This document shows positions 11,824 to 21,344 of a DNA stretch of 64,000 nucleotides, one piece after another; position 1 is the stretch's first letter; every line of letters begins with the position of its first letter. Source of the DNA: Rachicladosporium sp. CCFEE 5018 (lineage: Eukaryota > Ascomycota > Dothideomycetes > Cladosporiales > Cladosporiaceae); assembly GCA_002077045.2 (NCBI GenBank), contig KZ111140.1:2940333-3004332 (forward strand), read 5' to 3'. Under the pieces are notes generated by a model. The model was given only the letters and a program-made list of their open reading frames with translations. It ran no database searches and had not been told where the DNA came from. The translations under genes and the position numbers were made by a program.

Positions 11824-11841
11824 CGGTGCAATGATCTACCG
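11824..11841. promoter_or_regulatory. CGG-N12-CCG element 1
   Basis: The sequence is CGGTGCAATGATCTACCG. It is identical at 16 of 18 positions to the element at 14251 in the next divergent promoter. CGG half-sites in inverted orientation are the usual target of dimeric Zn2Cys6 regulators. It lies 183 nt upstream of the transporter ATG. Confidence 0.6.
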
Positions 11842-11912
11842 TAGCCTTGACTAGGATGCAAGCCCGGCATTGTAACACCTCGCTGTGTTGTTTCCATCCA
11901 GGGTCAACCCGT

Positions 11913-11930
11913 CGGTACGATCATCATCCG
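11913..11930. promoter_or_regulatory. CGG-N12-CCG element 2
   Basis: The sequence is CGGTACGATCATCATCCG, with the same 12-nt spacer and a CGGTRC start as in elements 1 and 3. It lies about 155 nt upstream of the aldolase ATG. Confidence 0.55.
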
Positions 11931-12084
11931 TTTCTGTCCCGCAAGAAGCGGCACCGTGCTTGTCGGATCTAGCACGAGGCGAGACGCAATGTTTACGCTT
12001 GGAATGTGCCACGACAACTTTTCGGGTGTACCTCCACCACCAGACCGTACAGAGCCTTTCGAATAAGCGACGGTCCCAGCGAGT

Positions 12085-13023
12085 ATGACGACCAACGGAA
12101 CACGTCCGAAAGGACTGGAGACCAACAAAGCCAAGGCAATCGTCGACGCTGCATGGAAAGGGAATTACGCGATAGCTGCCGTCTGCTGCTACAACCTGGA
12201 AGCCATCATCGCCACAGTCCGTGCCGCCGAAGCAAAGAAATCCCCAGCCCTGATCCAGCTGTTCCCATGGTCGATCGAATTTGCAGATGATCTCTTACTG
12301 CACGCCGCTGCTGAGGCCGCTGCGAAGGCTACCGTGCCCATTGCAGTCCACATGGATCATGCACAAAATCCCGACATCATCAGACGGTCTGCGGATCTCG
12401 GAGGCTTCGATGGGATCATGGTTGACATGAGCCATTATGAGCGCGACGAGAACCTGAGACTTAGCCGTGAGCTTGTTCAGTACTGCAATGCACGTGGCAT
12501 CATCACTGAATGCGAACCTGGACGTATCAACGGCAGCGAGGACGGAATCGCCGACACTGTAAACCTTGACGAAGTTCTCACGACCCCCGAGCAGGCCGAA
12601 GAGTTCGTTGCTCTCGGCATTGACTGGCTCGCGCCAGCATTCGGGAATGTGCACGGCAACTATGGGCCAAAGGGACCAGAGCTACGTTTCGATCTACTGG
12701 AGGCTGTAGCAAAGAAAGTCGGGGATCGGGTTCGTATCGTACTACACGGAGCGCATGAGGACTACTTCCAGAATGACCTCTTGCGGAAATGCATCGGGTA
12801 CGGTGTTGCGAAAGTCAATATCAATGGTTAGCATTACAGATCCGAACGCTGGGTTCTATGCTAATTTGATCCTACAGGTCCAGTACAGAAGACCTTCATC
12901 CGGGTCGGAGCGGAGCTGATTGGTAAGGAGCCATTAACGACCGTAATCGAGAAGCAAACAGATGCAATGCAGAAGATCATCGAGGAGAATATGGATTGGC
13001 TGAACTCGAGTGGCAAGGCGTGA
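12085..13023 (+). CDS. Class II fructose-bisphosphate-type aldolase
   Basis: Two exons (12085-12826 and 12878-13023; 51-nt intron) give 295 aa, the usual size for short class II aldolases (FbaA/GatY/KbaY type). The VHMDHAQN motif supplies the catalytic Asp91 and zinc ligand His92; the loop with the EDG triplet follows at about 152-154; GNVHGNYGP supplies zinc ligand His190. The third zinc-ligand region, usually HGGSG, reads HGAHE here (residues 221-225), so phosphate binding may differ. These enzymes cleave a ketose (bis)phosphate, or related aldol, by retro-aldol chemistry. Given its place next to a DenD-like dehydrogenase and a 2-hydroxyacid dehydrogenase, I infer a catabolic rather than a glycolytic role. 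The true substrate is unknown. Confidence 0.85.
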
Positions 13024-13127
13024 GAGGTAGGAGTCATCGATTTGATCTGATTCAATGATGATGGACTATACTGTCAAATCTTCTCAATACCCTGCGCATC
13101 TACTGAGCTGCATTATGAATCTTCGAC

Positions 13128-14084
13128 TTAAGTTGGGCTCGTAGTCTTCATGAAGTCATGAATCGATTCCACAAAGGACGTATCACGCACCATGCCTAGC
13201 GAGAGAGCGAGCGAGTTGTCGTAGTCATCAGCCCATGAGTGCAGAAGGGACTGCATCTCCGGCTTCGGCTCCTCTCGCACAAGACCCAGCTTCTCCTTCC
13301 CTCCAACCTCTGCCAGCGCATTCAGCATGTCCTGTACAGTGACCGCGAATCCTGGCACGTTTATTGCTCTCCGATGCGGCGGTAGCGCGTCTGCTGGAAT
13401 GCTGAGAGCGATCGAGATGTTCTGCACCAGCGTTCGTGGAGAGCACATCCAATGCTTCCAATCTCGCTCTGCGAGTGGCAGCACGCAGACCTCTCCGTTC
13501 ATTGGCTCCCGTATGATGCCAGAGAGGAATGACGTGACTGCAGCAGTGGGCTTCCCAGGTCGAATCGAGACAGTCGGGAACCGTAGTGAGAAACCATTGA
13601 TGAGACCTCGGCGAGTGTAGTCGTTGATGATGGTCTCGCAGATGATCTTCTGGCAACCATAGGACATCTCTGGCGTGGTGACTGTCGATTCGTTGACGCC
13701 CTTGGCGGGTGGCGGCCGGCCGTACACGGCTTCGCTTGATGCGTATATGACGCGAACACCTGGGCATTTCGTCGCCAGTGCATCCAGTAGAGATCTTGTT
13801 GCATCGACGTTGACTCGATAGCCCAGCTTGAGGTCTGCTTCGGCGCCTGACGACATGATGCCATGCAGGATGATGACGGCGTCGAGGTCCTTCGTGACTA
13901 CTCTCTGGACATCGTCGAGAAGGTCTGCTTTGATGCATGTGCATCGATGTGGCGCCTTAGCACTCAAGAGCGGTGGCGGCTCGATCACGTCGGTGAGAAT
14001 GAGCTCGTTCGATTCTTCCTGTGATAGTCGTTGGGCGACAATCTGGCCAATGAAGCCAGCAGCGCCAGTGATCAAGATTCTCAT
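13128..14084 (-). CDS. D-erythronate dehydrogenase (DenD)-like SDR oxidoreductase
   Basis: Single exon, 318 aa. The N-terminus carries the extended-SDR nucleotide motif GAAGFIG (residues 7-13), followed by TDV, which suggests NAD. The active site shows Ser116/Ser117 and the YxxxK pair Tyr142/Lys146. The block NDYTRRG...RPGKPTAA...GIIREPMNG and the later INVPGFAVTVQDML are highly like bacterial DenD enzymes, which oxidise D-erythronate at C2/C3 in four-carbon sugar-acid catabolism. It is convergent with the aldolase (104 nt between stops) and divergent from the dioxygenase, sharing a promoter with one CGG-N12-CCG element. The assignment to the DenD family is firm; the substrate in this fungus is inferred. 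Confidence 0.85.
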   Translation of the reverse strand: MRILITGAAGFIGQIVAQRLSQEESNELILTDVIEPPPLLSAKAPHRCTCIKADLLDDVQRVVTKDLDAVIILHGIMSSGAEADLKLGYRVNVDATRSLLDALATKCPGVRVIYASSEAVYGRPPPAKGVNESTVTTPEMSYGCQKIICETIINDYTRRGLINGFSLRFPTVSIRPGKPTAAVTSFLSGIIREPMNGEVCVLPLAERDWKHWMCSPRTLVQNISIALSIPADALPPHRRAINVPGFAVTVQDMLNALAEVGGKEKLGLVREEPKPEMQSLLHSWADDYDNSLALSLGMVRDTSFVESIHDFMKTTSPT

Positions 14085-14464
14085 CGCGCGTTAGTTTCCC
14101 TGTGAATTGCGAAAGTACATCTCTGTCCTATACATGAGCGGAACGTCGAAGTGTAGCATATGCACTGTCCTCTAGCCGGCCGAAGCCAGGACCTGCATAC
14201 GTTCTGTATCGCTATAGCCATCCGGACTCGATTTGTTGTGCCCGGCGAAGCGGTGCGATGATCTGCCGCCCATGATGTCCAGGACGAGTTCTGTAAGCGC
14301 AGACCGGAACATTGATGGTGTGTCTTCTGATTGCAACGCTCTAGTTTAGAAGCAGCACTTCGTCATCTGAGGTTGTCGGATATAGATATAGGCGAAGTTG
14401 GAGGTATTTCCAGCTTACGATTGTAGAGGACCATCATCTGACAAAAGAGTGTAAATCGTACACG
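14085..14464. promoter_or_regulatory. Divergent promoter of the DenD-like and dioxygenase genes
   Basis: 380 nt between two divergent ATG codons, containing one CGG-N12-CCG element. No ORF of interest. Confidence 0.6.
14251..14268. promoter_or_regulatory. CGG-N12-CCG element 3
   Basis: The sequence is CGGTGCGATGATCTGCCG, nearly the same as element 1 (two A/G differences). It lies 167 nt from the DenD-like ATG and about 197 nt from the dioxygenase ATG, so it can serve both genes. Confidence 0.6.
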
Positions 14465-15555
14465 ATGACCACAGAAGCAACATCACTGGCATCTACACCC
14501 ATACAGAGCCCTTTCGAGTATGTATGTGTTCGAATTACGTCATGCTGTGCAATACACTAATCGCCAACAGACTTGAAGCCTCGTACGGTGACTGGCGTGA
14601 TGATCTATCCAAGAATGGCTTCGTGGTGGTGAAGAATGCCATACCGAGAGACAGAGCGGAACGATATCAGCAACAGGCCTTCGGATGGCTTCAGTCTTTC
14701 GACCCGGATCTCGACCTCAAAAGGCCAGAGACCTGGAACCTCGACCGCTTGCCAATTCAGACAGAACGCAATACTTATGAGCACTATGCTGTGGTCCATG
14801 AGCGATTCATGTGGGAGGCAAGGATGGAGCCTGGTGTTGTGGAAGCATTCGAGAAGATCTGGGGGACCAAAGAACTTATCGTATCATTCGACTCGCTCAA
14901 CGTCACATTACCCAACCTGAAGCCTGTCCGCGATCCGTGGCCGCATGTCGACCAAGCACCGCGGAAGCGGGGCCTACACTGTATCCAGGGCATCATCAAT
15001 CTCAGCAAGGCTGGAGATAATGATGGCTCTCTTGTGGTGATTCCCCGATCCCACCGACTAATAGCGGAGTTCTACGACACCAAGACTGACCCGAGCACTT
15101 GGGAACTGCGAGATAATCGTTACTTTAGCAAAGAGGACATGGAGTTCTTCGAAAGTCGGGGACTGAAGCCACAAAAGGTTCTAGCAGAGCCTGGGGATCT
15201 CATTTTGTGGGACTCACGAACCATCCACTGGGGTGGAGAGCCTGAGCCGGGAAAGAGTGATGTCGTGCGCACAGTCATCTACGCCGCCTATGCTCCGGCC
15301 AAGCTAGCCACTCCAGAGGCACTGGAGATGAAGCAGAAGATCTTCCATATCAACGGAGCCACAACGCACTGGCCGCATGATAACATCAAGCTGCGAGATC
15401 TCGAGGCGAGGCGGCCAGATGGTACGTTAGACGGGAAGCATCGGACAGCACCGCTTGAGGCTGCAAATAGGTCAGAGATCTTGCTGCGACTAGCGGGTGT
15501 GCTTCCATATCAGGCGGCTCTGGCGAAGGAGGGAGGTAGTGAGGCTGTCAAATGA
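14465..15555 (+). CDS. Phytanoyl-CoA dioxygenase (PhyH) family oxygenase
   Basis: Two exons (14465-14517 and 14571-15555; 53-nt intron) give 345 aa. The ATG at 14524 inside the intron is not the start. The Fe(II) triad of the 2-oxoglutarate-dependent PhyH fold is visible: His143 and Asp145 in WPHVDQ and the distal His237 in RTIHWGG, followed by an Arg-containing strand (VVRTVIYAAY) that would bind 2-oxoglutarate. GSLVVIPRSH is a typical core strand. Such enzymes hydroxylate small acids or other metabolites; the cluster suggests a sugar-acid or a related carboxylate as substrate (inference). It lies between the DenD-like gene and the regulator gene. Confidence 0.82.
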
Positions 15556-15990
15556 TCTATAGCACGTATGTATGATTGTCGACGGTGATCTCAATGAATT
15601 ACACGAGCGCGGAGGTGGAGACTACTTTATCTTTACTTGGCAACGCTCAGACCACGCTCCAACTCCTCCGAGTACAAGGATGCCAGCTTCATCAGTCCCA
15701 CTATCATGACACACTGTCGTGTTTAGAAGGTAGATGTACGCCTCTCTTACATTGTCATGACTCTGTCTCGCCGCGGCAAGGGGGGGACGAATCCTTCCGG
15801 TGAGGTCGGAATCGCACTCCGTCGTTTGCTGCGGGGTATGGGCCGTGGCCTACACTCATCCGGTGGACATGATCATGGGCGTGTAAGAGGTGAGGAGGTG
15901 GCGGTAGGGTGCATGCATATTACTTAATGCGCAGCCGTCGCTGTGAGCGTGTCTTTCGGCGTACCATTGTGCCGCTTTGGAACTCGCGAC
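15556..15990. promoter_or_regulatory. Promoter region of the Zn2Cys6 regulator
   Basis: 435 nt between the dioxygenase stop and the regulator ATG. It holds one CGG-N12-CCG element immediately before the start codon. A CGG-N9-CCG arrangement at 15807-15821 was also seen, but it has a different spacing. Confidence 0.5.
15957..15974. promoter_or_regulatory. CGG-N12-CCG element 4, next to the regulator start codon
   Basis: The sequence is CGGCGTACCATTGTGCCG, ending 16 nt before the ATG at 15991. Its spacing matches the other five elements, but its inner sequence is the most divergent. A position inside the likely 5' UTR or at the transcription start would fit autoregulation, possibly repression. 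Confidence 0.45.
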
Positions 15991-18158
15991 ATGTCCGACC
16001 TGCGCGATGATCAGCCAATGGAGGTCATGTCGACGGTACTGGATGGCGAGCCGCCATGTAAGCGAACGAAGCATATGGCGAAGACGTGAGTGCCCTTTGT
16101 TATGTCCAATGTCAATTTCCGGAGACTAAGAGCCTACTGCAGATGTGAGGCATGCCGAGCCAAAAAGAGCAAGTGCGATAGTGCTAGGCCTCGATGTGCC
16201 ACATGCCAGCAGAGAGGTATGTTCAGACATATTGATCACGTGTCCCGACTATGACTGACATGCGTCTGGTCTAGACCTGTCATGCACATATAGAGAGAAG
16301 GGCCAGCCAGGTCTACGACCCGGCTTCGGCAAAGCAGGTGAGACTCGCATCGACCAGCTTGAGGGAACCATGAACGAGATCAAGCATACCCTGCAGACTG
16401 TGCTTGATCAGATTCAGCCCATCATGCTAGCATTTCCGGCAGGCGATCAGAACTCGATTCGCCACGACGCTGGCAGCCGTGCGCCTCGAGCACCCAATGT
16501 CGAATTACCAGATATGTTTTGGCCCACGCCAGGACTCACTGGGGGAATGATCCCAAACACCCACGCAGCAGCCCTGGAAGATTTACATTCACCTGCGACA
16601 GTGATGTCGTCCCACATGCAGCCAGTGACCGGCCTGCCACCGGTTCCGGTCATTACAAGACTCGTGCATCTCTTCTTCGAACATATCTATCCGTGGTTTC
16701 CGATATTCCACAGACTCAGCTTTGAAGCGATGATCTTCGAGCCAGGGCGAGAGATCCTGCTGTACGGAATTCTCGCCACCTCATTCAGATTTTGGACAGA
16801 CGCAGCTCCATCAATCGAGCAGCGCAGCGCGTATGTCAAACTCGCTAGAGAGCGAATATTGCTCGCAACTATCGATGATTGCACATTGCTGAGCGCTCAA
16901 GCTCTGGCTCTTGCAGCAGTCGATGCCCTAGGACAAGGCACGGGACCTCGCGCCTGGAACTCGATGTCATTACTGGCAACAGCCGCGAAGCACCTAGAGC
17001 TTTCTAAGAGCCAGTCACTGGAGTCCGCAGAGAGGTCGACTCCCCTAGTCGCCAACGATCCGGATGACGATGGAGAGCTTTCAATTGTACAAGCAGAAGA
17101 GAGGAAGCGTCTACTCTGGGCAATTTGTAGCCTAGATCGTTTCTCGAGCGTCTCACATGGACAGCCTGGAGGCATTGACATGAGAAACATTCGCCTGCCA
17201 TATCCCAAGTCGGACGATCAGTGGGAGCAGAACTCGCCTGATCGATGGTATCAAGCACCAACGATGAAGTCTTCGTTTCATGAAGCAGATACTGGCGCTT
17301 CGTACGACGTATGGCACCACTACATCGATGCACTGGCGTTTGTCGACCGTTCCAACCAATTCCTGATCCAACCAGTGAATTTGATGGTCTCTGTGCAGTG
17401 CCAAGAATGGCAGAGCAACTTTCGGCGACTTGACACTTCCCTCAGCAGTTGGTTCAGCGCATTGCCAGCGCAGGTGCGGGAATCACAAGCAATGTTCAGC
17501 CCGGCATGGGTCATGCTGCAGGCGACAGTGTACCTGTAAGTTACTATTACGACCGACCGAATCCACATTACACGTATGCTGATAACCTGGACCCTTTAGC
17601 ATACGAACTCGAATGTACACAGTCGCAGCCTTCCCTTCAACGACTTCACCGTACGTGAAGGCTTCCACAGCAGCGCGATTGAGATGTCGTGACACGATCA
17701 CGCATGTCGCAGCACTGGTTCAGTCGCTCAGCCCAGGAGATTTGGATTGTCTACCACCGATGTTCGCGTTCGTCTTGTGGGTCGCCGCTCGAAGTCTCGC
17801 AATCCTCTGGACCACACACCACGAGTCTACACCTGGTCCTGACATGGATGCGCTGTTGATCGGACTGCGTCAGATGGCGACCAGATGGCCTTGCGCTCAG
17901 AGGTATGCCGACTTGCTACAGCTGATCATGGACGACACCGACGCTGAGGCACGGCCCAAGCTTCTCGAGATCTTCAATGATACTCGACGCACCGCCTATG
18001 GACTCGAGAAGAAGCTTGGCAAGATTGCGGGCAGTCCTTCCGCAAGTCAAGACTTGTTTTCTTTCGACTTCTTAGACATGCCGTTCCTCGATAACGACAT
18101 CAATGATGGCTCCTGGTTACCGCTTTTCTCCGACAACGCCGTCAACGATTGGCTGTGA
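15991..18158 (+). CDS. Zn2Cys6 fungal transcription factor, likely cluster regulator
   Basis: Four exons (15991-16085, 16143-16216, 16275-17535 and 17600-18158) give 662 aa. The binuclear zinc cluster is split by two introns and reads C-x2-C-x6-C-x6-C-x2-C-x6-C (CEACRAKKSKCDS... to ...LSCTY), followed by a QPGLRPGFGKAG linker and a short heptad-like segment (IDQLEGTMNEIKHTL) suited to dimerisation. The middle part has the fungal-specific regulatory domain (LFFEHIYPWFPIFHR; RKRLLWAICSLDRFSS). The acidic C-terminus (LDMPFLDNDIN...) resembles an activation domain. It sits inside the metabolic cluster and is convergent with the dehydrogenase, 58 nt apart. CGG-N12-CCG elements in all cluster promoters make it the probable pathway-specific regulator (inference). 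Confidence 0.85.
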
Positions 18159-18216
18159 ACGTGAGATTCAGAGACCAGCAGAAGCAGTTATGAGTTGTTT
18201 ATAAAAGCTGCATGTG

Positions 18217-19407
18217 CTATAGATGTTGTGGTCTGCTTTGCTCGGCCTGCTGTTCTGGGACCAGCGTCACAAGCCGCCCTTGCTCGACCGCGGATCGGGC
18301 ATTGGCAAGAGTGAGCTCTTCCATCTTGGTCTTCGTCTGTCTCGAGGTTAGTAAGGGCGGCTCAGGCATCGGGAGCATCAGGTCTTCCTACCTCCACCGT
18401 GGAAGTGCCCATATGCGGTAGCAAGCATACGTGCGGATTGCGCAGAAGGCCAGGATGTAAGTTCGGCTCCTGCTGATAGACGTCCAGGCCAACTGACAAT
18501 ACCTTGCCAGATTCGAGAGCTTGCACTAATGCATTCTCATCCAGGACACCTCCACGAGCAGTGTTGACGATAATAATCCCAGGTTTCATCTTATTGAACT
18601 CTACCGTGGATATGATGTTTCTAGTCTTCGCCTGGGAACTGTCGTTAGCATGTCTCGACTGAACGTGATTTACAGCTCTGTCTTACGTTCAGCGGCAGAT
18701 TCAAGCTCAGAACATCACTTTGCGCCAGCAGCTCATCGAAGCTCACATAGCGAGCACCATCCGCTTCACGCTCGGAGAGCCGATTACGATTATGGTAGAT
18801 CACCTGCATGCCAAAGCACTCGGCCTTCCGCTTCAGATTCCGCCCAATCCCGCCCATGCCGAGGACACCTAGCACCTTTCCTTGCGGATCATATCCTAGC
18901 GGTGGCGGAGGCACGGCGGACTTCCAATCTCCGTTCCTGATGGCCATAATTCCATTGTTGAATCCCCGGAGCGTGGCAAGTATGAGGAAGATGGCGGCGT
19001 CCGCCGTGGCATCTTCGACTACATTGGGACAGTTGGACACCTGGATTCCTCGCGCGCTACAAGCTGCGATGTCGATGCTGTCGTAGCCGGCACCATTATG
19101 GCAGATATAGCGGACGCTCGCTGGTAGGGCGTTGACGAGGGTGGAGTTGAATTTGCCAGCTTGAGCGAAGCTGGCGGGTGCGCGGTCCACGATGACGGTC
19201 ACGTCGTCAAGAGTACCGTCTGTGCACTGGGTGAGGAAGTGCTCGCGATCGCGGGCGTCGGTCTTTGTCGTCGCGGCGACGGTGGAAAGAGCTTCCCACG
19301 TCGATGCAGTGCTATGACGCAAGTCAGGTCATTTGCTCCCGATGATATGGAGGTACATTATATTACTGATCTAGCTTGCCAAGCAGTAAGATCCTGTGAC
19401 TGTCCAT
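18217..19407 (-). CDS. D-2-hydroxyacid dehydrogenase (glyoxylate reductase-like)
   Basis: Four exons (19367-19407, 18687-19311, 18392-18631 and 18217-18336) give 341 aa. The first exon encodes MDSHRILLLGKLDH and restores the usual N-terminus; without it the frame would begin at a TTG. The NAD(P)-binding motif GMGGIG is at about residues 165-170. The catalytic set of the family is present: Arg248 in NTARGG, Glu277 in QQEP and His295 in PHMGT. Over most of its length it resembles fungal Gor1-type glyoxylate/hydroxypyruvate reductases. In the cluster it would reduce or oxidise a 2-oxo/2-hydroxy acid such as a retro-aldol product (inference). Two CGG-N12-CCG elements lie 111-149 nt upstream of the ATG. 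Confidence 0.85.
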
Positions 19408-19517
19408 ATTGTGATTGTTCACTACGTGTGTATCCCTTCAATTCGTCCAGCTATATGCCTCTTGTGTTCTGTGCGTCAGATCGAGCTCAGGCACCTAGAC
19501 TTGCCCGCTGTCAAAGG

Positions 19518-19535
19518 CGGGCGATCGTTGAACCG
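19518..19535. promoter_or_regulatory. CGG-N12-CCG element 5
   Basis: The sequence is CGGGCGATCGTTGAACCG. It starts exactly 21 nt before element 6, two DNA helix turns, in the promoter of the hydroxyacid dehydrogenase gene. Confidence 0.5.
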
Positions 19536-19538
19536 AGA

Positions 19539-19556
19539 CGGTCGTTGCACGATCCG
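19539..19556. promoter_or_regulatory. CGG-N12-CCG element 6
   Basis: The sequence is CGGTCGTTGCACGATCCG. It is in tandem with element 5 on the same face of the helix, 132 nt upstream of the dehydrogenase ATG. Confidence 0.5.
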
Positions 19557-20124
19557 GTCGTCGGCTGACTGCTTCCTGTGAAGGTGGAGTAATATCGGGG
19601 CATATGAATTTGATGACTATATACACAGATTGCGGTTCTTACTACTCTGCACTATATGCCCTTGGCTTCGTACAGCACAGATGATGGCATAGTTTGATCT
19701 GCCTCGAGAGCAGACACTCCCTCATTACGTGCCTGGCACAGGTCCAGCGACTATGGATACGTTACATGGTTTCGCTTGCGGCCTCTGTCGCGCTTCGCCT
19801 CGTACCGGCGCAGAAGACAGTCCTCGTGCATTGAATTTCAACGCAGCAGTAGTGACTGCCTTATATCAACAAAAGGGTCACTTTCTTGTGGTCACGTTGG
19901 ACTTGTGCTTTACAGGCAATACGGCGGCGTCGCATTCTAAAAAGTCGACTTCGCTATTGGCTCGATGCGCAGGTCTGTGCCGACGTATCGCCTACAAGTG
20001 CCCATGAAGAAGTCGTGGAGGCGCTGTGGGTCGTCTTTTCGCGCGCGCGCCCTGCTGGTCCATGTAGCTCAATGCAACGACGCTCTCATTCTGGTGCCTC
20101 AGCAGTATGTCGTTTCCGCGATGA
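19557..20124. other. Intergenic region, no supported gene
   Basis: This stretch separates the dehydrogenase promoter from the 3' end of the PQ-loop gene. Overlapping short ORFs on the plus strand (about 19729-20350) have no recognisable domain and run antisense into the PQ-loop gene, so I leave them out. Confidence 0.45.
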
Positions 20125-21344
20125 CTATGGCTCCCTTCCTCTGTCATCAGTATCTCGTCTTAACGGTGCAGCCTCGCGAAACCCAGTCGATGGTGCGGCG
20201 TTATTGCGATACAGGAAGAATTGCACGAAGACTCCAGCGTCGAGGAACAGCGTACCCAGGCTCCCCACCAGCCAACTCAGGTTGATAAGTATGTATTTGC
20301 CGTACACTTGGCGTGCTTCTCCAGGTCTGCAATGGCTCTCGTGCCAATGACCGTGTCGGTGCCGACTGCAGATGGGTTCGAATGCAAAGATGCTGAGGAC
20401 GTATGTCAAGTTGCCGATACAGGCGAAGAGGAAGAACAGGGCGTTCAGTCCGTCGGTGCTTTGACGGCGATAGTTGAGCAAAAGCTGCGGGATGCGGCTA
20501 CCGAGGTACAGCACCGCACAGACGTAGCCGAAGATCTGACCCATCAGATTGAAGTGCAGAGTACTGGCTTGCGAGTCTGCCTCCGTCTTTCCGTCAGAAC
20601 TCCTTGACTCTGGCGCCGAGGGCGACAGATAATAGCCAGCGATTCCGGCTGCTATGACCATGACTATGGCTGTACTGTTGAACATGATTGCCTGAAGCCA
20701 ACTTCGAGGTTGCGAAGGTTTGATCACGTCTGTGTCAGTCACGTCGTGATGTTGCGGATGCAATGGCGTGACAGGGGAAAAGTGCGTAGGGTCCAGACTG
20801 GCGAGACGTTCGCGAAAAGAAGACACAGACCGAGTCCGGGAGCGGTCTGCATCGGCTGCTGTAAGAGGCTTGGCAATGCCGACTTCGACATGGCCAGGAC
20901 GAAGACTACCTGCTTCCTGAAGTAGAGGTGATTCTTCTGTGGGCTCGGAGTCATCAACAGTGTTGTTCTTCTCCGGTCTGGGATCTCGAAGGGTGAAGCC
21001 ACGGTAGTAGAAGCATTGGCCGAGCAGGACGATGTCCGCCAGGGTGTAGTATATCGCCAGTATGATCTAGTCAAATGTTAGTGGAGCCTATCCAAGCTAG
21101 GAGTAGGGGTACATACCATCGTCGGCAGTACGCCCTGCAGCACCGATCCCAAGATATTGAATACATCTCCAGCCAGCCAGATGATGACGAACTCGACACT
21201 CAAGCCATCAGCCGACGAACGCCTGAAGTTCTCAATGATCTGCGGAGAGAAGACAACGACCCAGCATGCAATGCTGATTGAGCCACAGATGCCACTGAGG
21301 GCTTCGATGTCAAAGCCGTTGTAGTTCGCCGCAGGAGGGTACAT
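20125..21344 (-). CDS. PQ-loop membrane transporter (Ypq1/Rtc2-like), copy 1
   Basis: Two exons (21117-21344 and 20125-21066; 50-nt intron) give 389 aa. Both PQ-loop motifs are present: SPQIIENFRRSSADGLS in the first helix pair and RIPQLLLNYRRQSTDGLN in the second triple-helix bundle, separated by a long polar cytosolic loop containing PLLQEAGSLRPG. About seven hydrophobic segments are visible. Fungal homologues (Ypq1-3, S. pombe Stm1) export cationic amino acids from the vacuole. This is the complete copy; the other copy, right of the assembly gap, holds only its N-terminal half. Confidence 0.85.

Larger units (their letters stand above)
11642..12084. promoter_or_regulatory. Divergent promoter of transporter and aldolase genes
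   Basis: 443 nt between two divergent start codons. It contains two CGG-N12-CCG inverted elements, listed separately, at 11824 and 11913. No credible ORF lies in it. Confidence 0.6.

Noticed and set aside
14524..14570. Start of the dioxygenase at the ATG at 14524
   Set aside because: It lies in a GTATGT...CAACAG intron; the exon at 14465-14517 joins in frame and gives a better N-terminus.
15807..15821. CGG-N9-CCG as an operator of the cluster regulator
   Set aside because: Its spacing differs from the six N12 elements and it occurs once, so it is likely chance.
19312..19366. Start of the hydroxyacid dehydrogenase at 19322
   Set aside because: The codon is TTG inside a 55-nt intron with a CTGAC branch point. 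An upstream exon (19367-19407) restores a normal family N-terminus.
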